DNA from: Brevibacillus laterosporus LMG 15441
GTDB taxonomy: Bacteria; Bacillota; Bacilli; Brevibacillales; Brevibacillaceae
Assembly: GCF_000219535.2 (NCBI RefSeq)
Contig: NZ_CP007806.1
Coordinates: 3,258,501 to 3,322,500, forward strand
Length of the DNA stretch: 64,000 nucleotides
Reading direction: 5' to 3'
Numbering within the stretch: the first letter of the stretch is position 1; every line of letters begins with the position of its first letter. A model generated the notes under the pieces. The model searched no databases. It was not told the origin of the DNA and saw nothing but the letters and a program-made list of their open reading frames with translations. Shown here piece by piece: positions 25,912 through 37,820 of this stretch. A program made the position numbers and the translations under genes.

Positions 25912-26379
25912 ATGGTACGTGTGTTATTTGTTTGTCTAGGCAACATTTGTCGATCACCCATGGCAGAGGCAGTTTTTCGTCATCATGTACAACGCGCCGG
26001 ACTAGAGCAATTCATTGAAATTGATTCAGCAGCGATTGGCAGTTGGCATGTTGGAAATCCTCCACATGAAGGGACTCAACTAGTATTAACGAAGCATAAC
26101 ATTCGTTTTGATACGATTGTTGCTAGACAAATTCATTCTGCTGATTTTCAACAATTTGACTATATTGTATGCATGGATGATTCCAACGTACAAAAATTAC
26201 GTGCTTTTGCTCCAGATGCTAAAAATGTTACCAAACTGATGGATTATGCTTCCGCTTATAAGGAAACAGAAGTCGAAGATCCCTATTTTACAGGTAGATT
26301 TGATTATGTGTATGAGTTAGTCGAAGCAGGTTCGATTGGTTTAATCAATCATATTCGTAATACATACCATTTATCTTAA
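25912..26379 (+). CDS. Low-molecular-weight protein tyrosine phosphatase (155 aa)
   Basis: ATG at 25912 follows GGAGG. The active-site loop VCLGNICRSPMAEAVF (C8, R14, S15) sits at the very start, as in all members, and the general-acid aspartate is in the late motif VEDPYFTG. Length matches B. subtilis YfkJ (156 aa). It dephosphorylates phosphotyrosine or phosphoarginine by a cysteinyl-phosphate intermediate; the target cannot be told from sequence. It is cytoplasmic and monocistronic between two terminators. Confidence 0.93.
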   Translation: MVRVLFVCLGNICRSPMAEAVFRHHVQRAGLEQFIEIDSAAIGSWHVGNPPHEGTQLVLTKHNIRFDTIVARQIHSADFQQFDYIVCMDDSNVQKLRAFAPDAKNVTKLMDYASAYKETEVEDPYFTGRFDYVYELVEAGSIGLINHIRNTYHLS

Positions 26380-26424
26380 TAAAACAAGCCTGTGTCATTA
26401 TTCGTTTTGTTTATTTGCCAAAAA

Positions 26425-26460
26425 AGCAGCCACTCCCGAAAAAAAGAGTAGCTGCTTTTC
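26425..26460. terminator. Bidirectional terminator
   Basis: AGCAGCCACTC (26425-26435) pairs with GAGTAGCTGCT (26446-26456), with one mismatch, A residues before and TTTTC after. It lies between convergent genes. Confidence 0.8.
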
Positions 26461-26505
26461 TTATTTAAGAAGGATTCCCCTGCTATTTATCCACTTTATT
26501 TCATT

Positions 26506-27372
26506 CTAAGGCAAGACAATATGCTCAAAATAAGCAGGTGAAAACTCCTCCTTGTACGTTCTGCCTGTTAACACTAAATTGTCTAGTTGTTCCCTCAGCT
26601 TTTGTAGTTTCGTTTTTTCTAAAGCTAAATTAATAAGGGTAGCTCTGGCAATCTGACGTAATATCTGTATTTCTTCTTTGATTGTATTACCTAAATCCTT
26701 ACCGCTATGAACCACTTCAGAACGATGGTTGTAGGAGCTTTTAATAAAATTAGCAATCCTAATCCTCTCTTCAGGTGTTTGCCCCAGATAATAAGCAATT
26801 CTTGTTCGTACCTTGTACGTAATCTCTCCCTTTTTACCATCTGGTACAAACAAGGACTCCAAAGCAATCCATAAATCTAATAACTCATCCTCCAACGATT
26901 TCTTTTCTAAAGCTAATAAATATCTGCGATACGGAACGGTTGGAAACGAGATATCTGCATTCATGAGACGCTTGAACAATCCCTCTATCTGATCGGTATA
27001 GATAAACTTAGGACCATCTAATGAGCGTTTTACATAATTAATCCCATACCGATTTTCTTCCATTGTTAATAGATAAGGGATCGAACAAACCCCTTCGCCA
27101 TTCGCCATGTTTAAGCGATTCTCTATTTCAGCTATAAAAGGACGATCCTCTTTTACTTTTAAGGTAGGATACTCTGCATAGAGAAACAATGAGTTTGGTT
27201 TTACCTTCTCTTCAAAATGAAGCCGATTCTCGTTCATCTGTGGACGCAAGCGCTCATGACAAATCTTATACAAGGGCTCAAAGCCGGATACCAGAAAGAA
27301 ATCCTCACTAAGCTGTATACGAAGTGGTTTATCTGTTATGGTATTAAATACGGGTGCAATCAAGGTTGGCAT
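26506..27372 (-). CDS. HEPN-domain protein (Apea_HEPN-like, 288 aa)
   Basis: ATG at 27372 has GGAGGG six bases away, so a start seven codons earlier is rejected. The C-terminal half has LLDLWIALESLFVPDGKKGE, YKVRTRIAYYLG and SYNHRSEVVHSGK. This is the Apea-like HEPN pattern, and HRSEVVH supplies the R-x4-H motif seen in HEPN ribonucleases. The N-terminal half is unfamiliar. HEPN proteins often act in toxin-antitoxin or defence systems; no antitoxin lies beside it here. The gene upstream is a lipoprotein 63 bases away. Confidence 0.7.
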   Translation of the reverse strand: MPTLIAPVFNTITDKPLRIQLSEDFFLVSGFEPLYKICHERLRPQMNENRLHFEEKVKPNSLFLYAEYPTLKVKEDRPFIAEIENRLNMANGEGVCSIPYLLTMEENRYGINYVKRSLDGPKFIYTDQIEGLFKRLMNADISFPTVPYRRYLLALEKKSLEDELLDLWIALESLFVPDGKKGEITYKVRTRIAYYLGQTPEERIRIANFIKSSYNHRSEVVHSGKDLGNTIKEEIQILRQIARATLINLALEKTKLQKLREQLDNLVLTGRTYKEEFSPAYFEHIVLP

Positions 27373-27435
27373 GATGATCCCTCCATTCGCCACGGCTTTA
27401 TAGGGTATGACTCTTATAAAGGCTTCTGGCCGTTT

Positions 27436-28119
27436 TTACTTAGATGCTGATCCTTGTTCCTGACTCAAACGCTTAATGATATTTTCATTCTCAATCATAT
27501 CCTCTTGCTTGTCCGCATACAACAATCCGTAATGGGTTAACATAGTGGAAATTTGATTATTGTCCGTTAGAATGACATGCAGAACAGCTTTATTTTTGAA
27601 ATCATAATACTCCAGAACTCTTCCTAGGTCGCGTGTTGGCGCACCGTATACCTTTTTGATATCCTCTAGAGTTAGTTGCTTTCCAGTCTCAAGATTTTTC
27701 ATCAAATCTCCGCGTTTTAACATCACTTGGGCAGCTACTAATGTAGGGTTAGCCGTTTTGGTAAAATATAAGGGGTATGCCTTATTCCATTTTGCCCCTG
27801 TTAGTGGGTTGATCTTGATAAAAGCTACTTCTTGCTCTACTTCTGGATTTGGTCCATTCTCTGATTTTAAATTGGTACGAAAATTACTTTTAATGGTCTT
27901 TTTTTCTACAGCAGGACCATATATTTTTTCCATCTGAGCTAGTGTCGTTTTCCCAATCGTAGCTTGCTCTGTAAACTTGAGCTCAGCTGTGAGATCTATC
28001 TGATTAACCTTTATATCTTGGGCTTGTTCAGTAGGCGTAGTATTCGATTGATTTCCACTACAGCCTGTTACAAGTAATAAGCTAGCTAGTACTGCCGTAA
28101 ACATCGATCTTTTTTTCAT
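27436..28119 (-). CDS. Lipoprotein with two BLIP/SmpA-like repeats (227 aa)
   Basis: The lipobox LLVTGC gives a lipid anchor at the outer face of the membrane. Two similar segments follow: IGKTTLAQMEKIYGPAVEKK and QLTLEDIKKVYGAPTRDLGR with LEYYDF. The pattern threonine-x-leucine-(D/E)-x-(I/M)-x3-YG-x-(A/P) resembles the tandem repeat of the BLIP/SmpA fold. The substrate or partner is unknown. It may be co-transcribed with the HEPN gene. Confidence 0.65.
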   Translation of the reverse strand: MKKRSMFTAVLASLLLVTGCSGNQSNTTPTEQAQDIKVNQIDLTAELKFTEQATIGKTTLAQMEKIYGPAVEKKTIKSNFRTNLKSENGPNPEVEQEVAFIKINPLTGAKWNKAYPLYFTKTANPTLVAAQVMLKRGDLMKNLETGKQLTLEDIKKVYGAPTRDLGRVLEYYDFKNKAVLHVILTDNNQISTMLTHYGLLYADKQEDMIENENIIKRLSQEQGSASK

Positions 28120-28227
28120 GAAAATCTGTCCTCTCCTGTTTAACTATAATTCACAGCGTTACAAACACTTCCCTGTGCATGCGATACCAATTTCCCTCCC
28201 ATACTAATCACGAAGGAGCTGATAAGG

Positions 28228-28377
28228 ATGGCAAAAGATGATTTCTTAGTAGAAAATCCGCATCAAACATATAATAACCAATTTCAAGGCTTAGAACAAA
28301 CCGGGAAACCTTTACCAGGAACCAAAAAGGTAAAGCAAAAGAATCATTCCCGTCAAGTTAAAACACGCGAAGGATAA
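28228..28377 (+). CDS. sspP: Small acid-soluble spore protein P-like (49 aa)
   Basis: ATG at 28228 follows AAGGAG. GKPLPGTKKVKQKNHSRQVK aligns by eye with the core of B. subtilis SspP ([20 protein letters not shown]). It is hydrophilic and basic, about the same length, and likely made in the forespore under sigma-G and packed in the spore core. It is isolated between a divergent lipoprotein gene and a terminator. Confidence 0.8.
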   Translation: MAKDDFLVENPHQTYNNQFQGLEQTGKPLPGTKKVKQKNHSRQVKTREG

Positions 28378-28389
28378 TCCTCTGCTAAC

Positions 28390-28425
28390 AAACCGCTTGT
28401 CCTTGGCCGGATTGGCGGTTTTGTT
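28390..28425 (+). terminator. Terminator of sspP
   Basis: AAACCGC (28390-28396) pairs with GCGGTTT (28415-28421), followed by TGTTTATT. Confidence 0.75.
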
Positions 28426-28504
28426 TATTTGTCCCACACGTAACGTCCATCAGTCCTATTGACCCACATTTTCCCATATGATATGGTAAAAGGGCAACTA
28501 CATA

Positions 28505-28600
28505 TGGATACGGGAGCTTGGATGAAGCCAGGCTGAGAGGGTGGAGAACTCTGCTACCGACCGTGAAACCTGATCTGGATAATGCCAGCGTAGGAAACGA
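28505..28600 (+). ncRNA. TPP riboswitch (THI box) upstream of thiC
   Basis: The conserved thi-box elements are present in order: GGGAGCTTGGAT, the core GGCTGAGAGGG, ACCGTGAAACCTGATCTGGA and AATGCCAGCGTAGGAAACG. The aptamer binds thiamine pyrophosphate. The downstream hairpin at 28652 is the likely terminator switch, so high thiamine should stop transcription of thiC. Confidence 0.96.
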
Positions 28601-28651
28601 TCCCATACGAATGACTTCGTTTATTTCAGCATGTTTATTTTGTATGGATAA

Positions 28652-28687
28652 GAGCCGTCAGCCTTTGCTGTATGGCTCTTTTTTAGT
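28652..28687 (+). terminator. Riboswitch-controlled terminator of thiC
   Basis: AGAGCCGT (28652-28659) pairs with ATGGCTCT (28673-28680, one G-U), followed by six T residues. It lies 55 bases before the thiC start. Confidence 0.85.
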
Positions 28688-28720
28688 TTGTCGCTCCTAC
28701 CGTCCCTTGCTAGTTGCTAA

Positions 28721-30520
<1,800 letters not shown>

Positions 30521-30616
30521 TCTCTTTTATTAGCTTGTATTACACAGTAATGCTGTATACCCTGTTGTCTTTTTCTTGTAAGCTAATATGATCTTCTTTT
30601 ACGAGTAAAGAAAAAA

Positions 30617-30647
30617 GGTTGCTGAAATAGACCAGCAACCTTTTTTT
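30617..30647. terminator. Bidirectional terminator between thiC and pdhD
   Basis: GGTTGCTG (30617-30624) pairs with CAGCAACC (30633-30640), with an A-run before and T7 after. Confidence 0.88.
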
Positions 30648-30658
30648 ATAGAAAGCAA

Positions 30659-32071
30659 TTATTTTACCACTACGTGAATCGGACGACCAAGCGCCATTTC
30701 CGCAGCTTCCAATGTTACTTCGCCCAAAGTTGGGTGAGCATGGATAGTTAGCTCGATATCTTCTAATGTAGCACCCATCTCAATAGCCAAAGCTACTTCA
30801 GATACGATGTTAGAAGCATCTTCCCCAACGAATTGTGCACCTAGAACTACTCCTGTTTCTTTGTCAGCAATGATTTTTGCAAATCCTTCACCGGCATTAA
30901 CAGATAGAGCACGTCCGTTAGCAGCATAAGGGAAACGACCTACAACTACATCTAGACCTTGTTCTTTTGCTTCTCTTTCAGAGATACCCACACTGGACAT
31001 TTCTGGATCGGAGAATACAACAGAAGGAATGCACTTGTAATCCACTTCAGCCGCATGTCCCGCAATTGCTTCAGCAGCCACTTTACCTTCATAAGAAGCT
31101 TTGTGAGCTAGCGCAAGACCTGGAACAATGTCACCAATCGCGTAGATGTGTGGTAGACTTGTACGACCTTGTTTATCTACTTCGATCAATCCGCGCTCGT
31201 TCATTTTCATGCCGATTGCTTCAAGACCGATATCATTTGTGTTTGGCTTACGGCCAACAGTAACTAGTACGTAATCAGCTTCAAAGGACATTTCTTCTCC
31301 TTTTACTTCTGCTTTTACGACTACACCGTTTTCTGATTCTTCCACGCCTTTTGCAAGAGCTTTGGTATGAATTTTCACGTTGTGTTTTTTCAAACGACGT
31401 TCAACTAGACGAGTCATGTCTTGTTCAAATCCAGGTAGGATATGGTCTGCACCCTCAAGGATTGTAAGTTCTGTGCCAAATTTAGCAAGAACTGTACCTA
31501 GTTCAACCCCGATGTATCCACCGCCGATAACTACCATGCGTTTTGGAATTTCGCCAAGACTTAATACCTCAGTAGAGGACAATACTCGCTTGCTCCATTT
31601 AAACGCTGGAAGTTCGAACGGACGAGAACCGGTTGCGATAATCGCATTGTTGAACTTGAATTTAAGGGACTCATTATCGTTATAAACGCTGATTTCATTC
31701 TCAGACAAGAAGAACGCTTCCCCAGAAACTAGACGTATTTTGTTTCCTTTGAACAAGGAAGCAACCCCGCCAGTCAATTGTTTCACGATGCCGCTTTTCC
31801 ATTCTTGTACTTTCGCATAGTCAACTTTTACGTTTTCCATGGTAATACCCATGCTAGCGCCATGCTGTGCATTTTCATAAACGTGAGAAGCATGGATAAG
31901 AGCTTTTGATGGGATACAACCCACGTTCAAGCATACGCCACCTACGTTAGCACGTTCTACTACAACTACGCTTTTCCCCAATTGAGCTGCGCGGATTGCT
32001 GCGACATAACCACCAGGACCTGCCCCGATGACTACTACGTCAATTTCTTCTACGAATTCTCCTACTACCAT
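30659..32071 (-). CDS. pdhD: Dihydrolipoamide dehydrogenase, E3 (470 aa)
   Basis: ATG at 32071 follows GGAGGG. The FAD-binding start is [15 protein letters not shown]; the redox disulfide is [13 protein letters not shown] (C47, C52); the NAD-binding motif is [13 protein letters not shown]; and the C-terminal catalytic base is in HAHPTLGEV. It reoxidises the lipoyl arm of E2 and passes electrons to NAD. It is the last gene of the pyruvate dehydrogenase operon and starts four bases after the stop of pdhC. Confidence 0.98.
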   Translation of the reverse strand: MVVGEFVEEIDVVVIGAGPGGYVAAIRAAQLGKSVVVVERANVGGVCLNVGCIPSKALIHASHVYENAQHGASMGITMENVKVDYAKVQEWKSGIVKQLTGGVASLFKGNKIRLVSGEAFFLSENEISVYNDNESLKFKFNNAIIATGSRPFELPAFKWSKRVLSSTEVLSLGEIPKRMVVIGGGYIGVELGTVLAKFGTELTILEGADHILPGFEQDMTRLVERRLKKHNVKIHTKALAKGVEESENGVVVKAEVKGEEMSFEADYVLVTVGRKPNTNDIGLEAIGMKMNERGLIEVDKQGRTSLPHIYAIGDIVPGLALAHKASYEGKVAAEAIAGHAAEVDYKCIPSVVFSDPEMSSVGISEREAKEQGLDVVVGRFPYAANGRALSVNAGEGFAKIIADKETGVVLGAQFVGEDASNIVSEVALAIEMGATLEDIELTIHAHPTLGEVTLEAAEMALGRPIHVVVK

Positions 32072-32075
32072 GTTG

Positions 32076-33395
32076 TTATCCCTCCATAACCAATAGTGTT
32101 GGGTTCTCCAGAAGCTTTTTGATATAGTTCATGAAACGTTGCGCTGGATCTCCATCGATTAGACGGTGGTCAAAGCTTAGAGACAACGCTAAGACTGGTG
32201 CAACAACAATCTCACCGTTTTTCACTACTGGTTTCTCTTCAATGCGACCTACACCCAAAATAGCTACTTCAGGATGGTTGATCACTGGAGTGAAGAACAT
32301 TCCACCAGCAGAACCGATGTTTGTGATGCTGAAAGTAGAACCTTTCATTTCATCGGCAGTTGCTTTACGGTCACGAGCTTTACCAGCTAATTCGTTAATC
32401 TCAGCAGAGATTTCGAAGATGGATTTATGATCTGCGCCTTTAACTACAGGTACGAGCAAGCCGTCTTCTGTAGATGTTGCAATACCAATATTATAGTACT
32501 TTTTGAAGATGATTTCTTGTGTTTCATCATCCATAGAAGTGTTAAGGATTGGGAATTTTTTCAAACCAGCCACTACTGCTTTCACAATGAATGGAAGGTA
32601 AGTTAATTTAATTCCTTGTTCCATAGCTAGTGGTTTACCTTCTTTACGTAGGTTAACCAAGCCAGTAACGTCTACTTCGTCAAACAAAGTAACGTGTGGA
32701 GCTGTGTATTTAGATTTAACCATCGCTTTAGAAATAGCTTTACGGATACCTTTCAAAGGTACGCGCTCTTCTAATTCGAAAGCTTGTGGAGCGTAGTGTT
32801 GTGTAGGTGTAGCTGCTGCTGCTTGAGAAGCAGTTGGTGCTGCAGCCGCCGCTGGTGCTGCTGCTTGAGCAGGTGCTGTAGCCCCACCAGCAAGATATGC
32901 ATCTACATCAGCTTTGGTAATTCGACCAACTTTACCGCCTGTACCTGGTACAAGCGCCAAATCGATGTTCTTTTCACGAGCATATTTACGCACGGAAGGA
33001 GTAGCAAGTACTTGCTTGCGATCAATTGGAGCTCCACCTTGAGCAACAGCTGGTGCTGCAGCCGCCGCTGGTGCTTCAGTAGCTTTAGGAGCTTCTTGAG
33101 CTGGTGCTGCGCTTTCGCCACCATGTCCATGATCTGCACCTTCAGGCAATGCACCTTCTACTTCAATAACACATAGTGTGTCACCTACTGTAGAAACAGT
33201 ACCTTCACTCACATTGATCTCAACTACTTTACCTGCAACAGGAGATGGTAGTTCTACCATGGATTTATCATTTTGTACTTCTAGGATAACTTGATCCTCT
33301 TCAATTGTATCTCCTACAGCAACATGCCACTTTGCGATTTCGCCTTCGTGGATACCTTCACCGGTTTCCGGCAGTTTATATTCAAATCGTGCCAC
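32076..33395 (-). CDS. pdhC: Pyruvate dehydrogenase E2, dihydrolipoamide acetyltransferase (439 aa)
   Basis: GTG at 33395 follows AGGAGGG. One lipoyl domain (residues ~1-80) carries the lipoylated lysine in [10 protein letters not shown]. Ala/Pro linkers surround a subunit-binding domain ([20 protein letters not shown], then [12 protein letters not shown]). The C-terminal acyltransferase ends with [10 protein letters not shown], which holds the catalytic histidine. It transfers the acetyl group to CoA and forms the core of the complex. The Ala/Pro linkers give many spurious long frames on the opposite strand. Confidence 0.98.
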   Translation of the reverse strand: MARFEYKLPETGEGIHEGEIAKWHVAVGDTIEEDQVILEVQNDKSMVELPSPVAGKVVEINVSEGTVSTVGDTLCVIEVEGALPEGADHGHGGESAAPAQEAPKATEAPAAAAAPAVAQGGAPIDRKQVLATPSVRKYAREKNIDLALVPGTGGKVGRITKADVDAYLAGGATAPAQAAAPAAAAAPTASQAAAATPTQHYAPQAFELEERVPLKGIRKAISKAMVKSKYTAPHVTLFDEVDVTGLVNLRKEGKPLAMEQGIKLTYLPFIVKAVVAGLKKFPILNTSMDDETQEIIFKKYYNIGIATSTEDGLLVPVVKGADHKSIFEISAEINELAGKARDRKATADEMKGSTFSITNIGSAGGMFFTPVINHPEVAILGVGRIEEKPVVKNGEIVVAPVLALSLSFDHRLIDGDPAQRFMNYIKKLLENPTLLVMEG

Positions 33396-33427
33396 TATAA
33401 TTCCCTCCTATCGATTTCGAGAAAGAA

Positions 33428-33449
33428 GGCGGAAAGCTTACTTTCCGCC
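33428..33449 (-). other. Intercistronic hairpin between pdhB and pdhC
   Basis: GGCGGAAA (33428-33435) pairs perfectly with TTTCCGCC (33442-33449) around a six-base loop. It lies in the 70-base gap between pdhB and pdhC, whereas the other gaps in the operon are 3-4 bases. On the minus strand it is followed by TTCTTTC, a poor T-run, so partial termination or mRNA processing is possible. Confidence 0.6.
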
Positions 33450-33465
33450 ATTGATTATACGAATC

Positions 33466-34443
33466 TTAGAACTCCAATACGCGGTTCACGCCGTCAATAA
33501 CACCTTTTACATCAGGCAGCCAAACATCTTCTGCTTGTGCAAACGGGAACACGGAATCTGGAGGTGCGATACGAAGAACAGGCGCTTCTAGATGTAAGAT
33601 AGCTTTTTCGTTGATTTGCGCGATGATTTCAGCAGCGACACCGGCAGTGCGTTGTGCTTCTTGCACAACGATTGCACGATTTGTTTTTTGTACGGAAGCA
33701 AGGATTGTTTCCATATCTAATGGAGAAAGGGTGCGCAAGTCGATAACTTCAGCGCTTTTACCTTGTTTTTCTAATTCTTCCGCAGCTTTCATGCTTGTTT
33801 GAACCATTGCACCGTAAGTGATGATCGTTACATCTGTACCCTCACGAACGATATTTGCTTTACCCAATGGAATTGTATATTCGCCTTCTGGTACTTCTTG
33901 ACGGAAGGAACGATATAGTTTCATATGCTCAAGGAAGATTACCGGATCGTTATCGCGAATCGCGGAGATCAATAGACCTTTTGCATCGTAAGGATTAGAT
34001 GGGATTACTACTTTCACACCTGGTGTTTGAAGGAAGATACCTTCTAGTGAGTCAGAATGCAACTCAGGGGTTTTTACGCCACCACCAAATGGAGAGCGGA
34101 ATACGATTGGGCTAGTGAAATTTCCACCAGAACGGTAACGCATACGAGCAGCTTGAGTTACGATCGCATCAATTGTTTCAAAAACGAAACCAAAGAATTG
34201 AATCTCAACAACTGGACGGAATCCGTTGACACCAAGACCTACTGCCAATCCACCGAATCCAGATTCAGCTAGCGGTGTATCGAATACGCGATCTTCGCCA
34301 AACTCTTTTTGCAGATTTTCTGTTGCACGGAATACACCGCCATTATTACCCACGTCTTCCCCAAAAACTAGAACTTGAGGGTCGCGTGCCAATTCAATAC
34401 GCATCGCATCAGTAATGGCTTGAATCATTGTCAAATTTGCCAT
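33466..34443 (-). CDS. pdhB: Pyruvate dehydrogenase E1 beta (325 aa)
   Basis: The sequence from [20 protein letters not shown] and [12 protein letters not shown] through [13 protein letters not shown] to the C-terminal transketolase domain matches E1 beta subunits at full length. With E1 alpha it forms the thiamine-diphosphate active site that decarboxylates pyruvate and acetylates lipoyl-E2. It starts three bases after the pdhA stop, so translation is coupled. Confidence 0.98.
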   Translation of the reverse strand: MANLTMIQAITDAMRIELARDPQVLVFGEDVGNNGGVFRATENLQKEFGEDRVFDTPLAESGFGGLAVGLGVNGFRPVVEIQFFGFVFETIDAIVTQAARMRYRSGGNFTSPIVFRSPFGGGVKTPELHSDSLEGIFLQTPGVKVVIPSNPYDAKGLLISAIRDNDPVIFLEHMKLYRSFRQEVPEGEYTIPLGKANIVREGTDVTIITYGAMVQTSMKAAEELEKQGKSAEVIDLRTLSPLDMETILASVQKTNRAIVVQEAQRTAGVAAEIIAQINEKAILHLEAPVLRIAPPDSVFPFAQAEDVWLPDVKGVIDGVNRVLEF

Positions 34444-34446
34444 GGC

Positions 34447-35532
<1,086 letters not shown>

Positions 35533-35644
35533 TTAGCTCACCTCATTAACGGAGTTTTGTTTGGAGTAAAATTACATTTTTCGGAAGATACGAAAGCCCT
35601 GTATATATGAACCATATAAAAGTTATTTCAACTGTTATATTTCA

Positions 35645-35673
35645 GTTCATGACTCTGTTTTTTGTGTTATAAT
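35645..35673 (+). promoter_or_regulatory. Candidate sigma-A promoter of the esterase gene (extended -10)
   Basis: TGTTATAAT (35665-35673) is an extended -10 box. GTTCAT at 35645-35650 is a weak -35 element at 17-base spacing. It faces the pdh promoter. Confidence 0.5.
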
Positions 35674-35712
35674 ATAGTCATTACAGGGGTTTACTTGTTC
35701 CTGTTATTATCA

Positions 35713-35741
35713 ATGATAAGTTCTGTATCATTTTTTTGCAA
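35713..35741 (-). promoter_or_regulatory. Candidate sigma-A promoter of the pdh operon
   Basis: On the minus strand TTGCAA (35736-35741) and TATCAT (35713-35718) are spaced by exactly 17 bases. It lies 180 bases upstream of pdhA, leaving room for a long leader. Confidence 0.6.
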
Positions 35742-35797
35742 GACCTTAATTACAATTTGTTAAAACGATAGAATAATTGTCGGGAGGTTTTCATTCG

Positions 35798-36532
35798 ATG
35801 TCAGACATCCTAAAACGAACCATCATCAAAGAAGAACTTACCAGCAAGTACCTAGATACACCACGCCAAGTAAAAGTATATTTACCCCCGGGTTACAATG
35901 ACATGCTTTCCTACCCGGTCATCTATTGTCAGGATGGAAACGAGTTCTTTACGATGGGTCGAATCGCTACAATTGCTAACCGCCTTATTCTTGAAGAAGG
36001 CATGGAGCCTATGATTATTGTCGGCGTCTCAAACGAACGAAGCAAACGCACCAGTGAATACTCACATGTTGGGGAAAGAAACCCTGGGTACAAACGCTTC
36101 TTCGCAGAGGAACTTGTTCCTTATATTGAAAACAAATATCCAATTCGCCAAGACCCTGATAGCCGCATTCTAGCTGGCGACTCCCTTGGTGGTACAGTTT
36201 CGTTCCATCTAGCTCTTGATTACCCTCATCTATTCCACAAAATCATCTCTTTATCAGGTGCATTCTTTGATGCCTCTATTGATGAAGCGAAAAAAGAAAC
36301 TGACCTATCCTGGATGAATATGTGGATGATCGTAGGTTTGGAAGAGCTACAAGTCGAAACCAGTACAGGCACTTACGATTTCTTAGACTATAACCGAAGA
36401 ATGAAGTCTGTTTTGGATCAAAAGCAAGCACGTACCTCCTATATTGAGGATCACGGCGACCATGTATGGGGCTTTTGGCAACGTGTGCTACCTGATGCAT
36501 TGACCTACTTCTTTCCAATCTCAGGTCTATAA
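35798..36532 (+). CDS. Alpha/beta-hydrolase esterase, esterase-D/BesA-like (244 aa)
   Basis: ATG at 35798 has GGGAGG upstream, so the frame seven codons longer is rejected. The nucleophile elbow is GDSLGG, with a catalytic histidine in EDHGDHVWGFW. QVKVYLPPGYN, YPVIYCQDGNEFF and SHVGERNPGYKRFFAEELVP place it in the putative esterase family (PF00756) that includes S-formylglutathione hydrolases and siderophore esterases such as BesA. It is cytoplasmic. No siderophore genes are nearby, so the substrate is open. Confidence 0.88.
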   Translation: MSDILKRTIIKEELTSKYLDTPRQVKVYLPPGYNDMLSYPVIYCQDGNEFFTMGRIATIANRLILEEGMEPMIIVGVSNERSKRTSEYSHVGERNPGYKRFFAEELVPYIENKYPIRQDPDSRILAGDSLGGTVSFHLALDYPHLFHKIISLSGAFFDASIDEAKKETDLSWMNMWMIVGLEELQVETSTGTYDFLDYNRRMKSVLDQKQARTSYIEDHGDHVWGFWQRVLPDALTYFFPISGL

Positions 36533-36540
36533 ACTATAGC

Positions 36541-36565
36541 AGGGGGTGCTTCTGCCCCCTTTTTT
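36541..36565 (+). terminator. Terminator of the esterase gene
   Basis: GGGGG (36542-36546) pairs with CCCCC (36555-36559), followed by six T residues. Confidence 0.85.
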
Positions 36566-36663
36566 AGCCTTAAGAAATACAGGGTGATAGGACGACTAAG
36601 ACATCGTAGCTTCCTATAAAATATTTTCGGCTCTTTCCCATCAAATTGTTAACGCTTTCATTT

Positions 36664-36855
36664 TTATAAGCCATTAATTTCTCGGATATTTTCATACCTG
36701 TAGATTCGCCCATCAGATAAGCGAATCTCCTCATCGGTTGCTTCCGAAATTTCGCCAGCCACTTGTTGTGAGTCGGCTAATACAATAGTAACAAGCTTAC
36801 TGACTTCCCGATTCATCTGTTGCTTCATCTTCATAATATCTTGTTGTGAAATCAC
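36664..36855 (-). CDS. Small protein, possible short beta-barrel (63 aa)
   Basis: GTG at 36855 follows GGGGTGG. A helical start (MISQQDIMKMKQQMNREVSK) leads into strands LVTIVLADSQQVAGEISEAT and IRLSDGRIYRYENIREI, a pattern like small Sm- or YolD-type barrels. There is no signal peptide. It stands alone; the role is unknown. Confidence 0.65.
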   Translation of the reverse strand: MISQQDIMKMKQQMNREVSKLVTIVLADSQQVAGEISEATDEEIRLSDGRIYRYENIREINGL

Positions 36856-37102
36856 GTATCCACCCCAGTTTCATTAGTTCCTCTTTTCTAGTATGACAAA
36901 CAGAGCTTTCATTTAATCGCACGAAGAAGAACTGTGGAACGAGATTTTGCAAAAGAGGACCTTCCTTCTATCTTTCCTTGACGAACTAAAAAATAGGCCT
37001 CTTTCTCAATGATAGGATAACATACAGATAATCATGTGTCATAAAATAATTGTATTTGAAGCAATTCCATCAAATAATTGAAACACAAATCCTAGCTAAT
37101 AC
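36856..37102. other. Intergenic region
   Basis: AT-rich; no gene or RNA recognised. It lies between the 63-aa gene and the tRNA pair. Confidence 0.4.
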
Positions 37103-37137
37103 AAAAAAAGCACCCTGACTAACAGTCAAAGTGCTTT
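37103..37137 (-). terminator. Terminator of the tRNA operon
   Basis: AAAGCAC (37107-37113) pairs with GTGCTTT (37131-37137), with an inner TGACT/AGTCA stem. On the minus strand a T-run follows. Confidence 0.8.
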
Positions 37138-37148
37138 CATTACAAGTA

Positions 37149-37233
37149 TGGTGGGGAGAGACGGATTCGAACCGCCGAACCCTGAGGGAGCAGATTTACA
37201 GTCTGCCGTGTTTAGCCACTTCACTATCTCCCC
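37149..37233 (-). tRNA. tRNA-Tyr (anticodon GTA)
   Basis: On the minus strand GGGGAGATAGTGAAG begins the acceptor and D-arm. The anticodon arm GCAGACTGTAAATCTGC carries GTA. There is a long variable arm, as in bacterial tRNA-Tyr, then GGTTCGAATCC and a closing TCTCCCC with an encoded ACCA end. 85 bases in all. Confidence 0.97.
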
Positions 37234-37240
37234 ATAAAAA

Positions 37241-37316
37241 TGGTGCCGGCGATAGGACTTGAACCCACAACCCCCTGATTACAAGTCAGGTGCTCTACCA
37301 ATTGAGCTACACCGGC
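37241..37316 (-). tRNA. tRNA-Thr (anticodon TGT)
   Basis: On the minus strand GCCGGTG begins the acceptor stem, TAGCTCAATTGGTAGAGCA forms the D-arm, and the anticodon arm CCTGACTTGTAATCAGG carries TGT. GGTTCAAGTCC forms the T-arm, and CGCCGGCACCA closes the molecule with encoded CCA. It lies seven bases upstream of tRNA-Tyr, so they form one transcript. Confidence 0.97.
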
Positions 37317-37466
37317 ATTTCAGCAACTAAAATATCACTTGTTTCACAACAAGATTGAGTATATCATGAACCTTTTTGATATTCAATACCTTTTTGAAAA
37401 AAGTTTTAAAATCGTATTTCCTTTTAAAATGGGACAGACTAGTACTGTGAAGGGAGGCTTTTCTCC

Positions 37467-37619
37467 ATGAAATACGATCCACATCGTCATGCAGAGCCGA
37501 GTGAGTTGTTATTTGTAGATGAGCACGAATTGTCCTACCCTCCTCGTGAAGAAGATGCATTTACAGATGCTTATTTATCTTCACTAGGTTGGTACGATTG
37601 GCCTGGAGCATTTTATTAA
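37467..37619 (+). CDS. Small acidic protein (50 aa)
   Basis: ATG at 37467 follows GGGAGG. It encodes MKYDPHRHAEPSELLFVDEH, then ELSYPPREEDAFTDAYL and SLGWYDWPGAFY. It is acidic and aromatic, with no membrane span. The strong ribosome binding site and composition support a real gene. No family is recognised. Confidence 0.65.
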   Translation: MKYDPHRHAEPSELLFVDEHELSYPPREEDAFTDAYLSSLGWYDWPGAFY

Positions 37620-37820
37620 AAACGAGCTAGCTTGGGTTGCCAGGTTCATATTGGCAACCCAATATTCATATTTTCTGTTTTTTGTTCCTCATTTTTCCTT
37701 TTAAAATATAACCATTCACTTCATTCAAGATGTTCACGCAAAAGTGCGTAAGAGGTTTGCCACATGGAAGGTAAGTTTGTTATGATGAACACATCCTAAC
37801 AAGGTAAGGAGTCCTCGACG

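Noticed and set aside
32784-33176. Long Cys/Ser-rich plus-strand frame opposite pdhC
   Set aside because: It is the antisense of the Ala/Pro linkers of the E2 protein, which have low stop-codon density. No start signal.
37327-37560. 77-residue minus-strand frame between the tRNA genes and the 50-aa gene
   Set aside because: It covers the plus-strand gene at 37467, which has a strong ribosome binding site and better composition.
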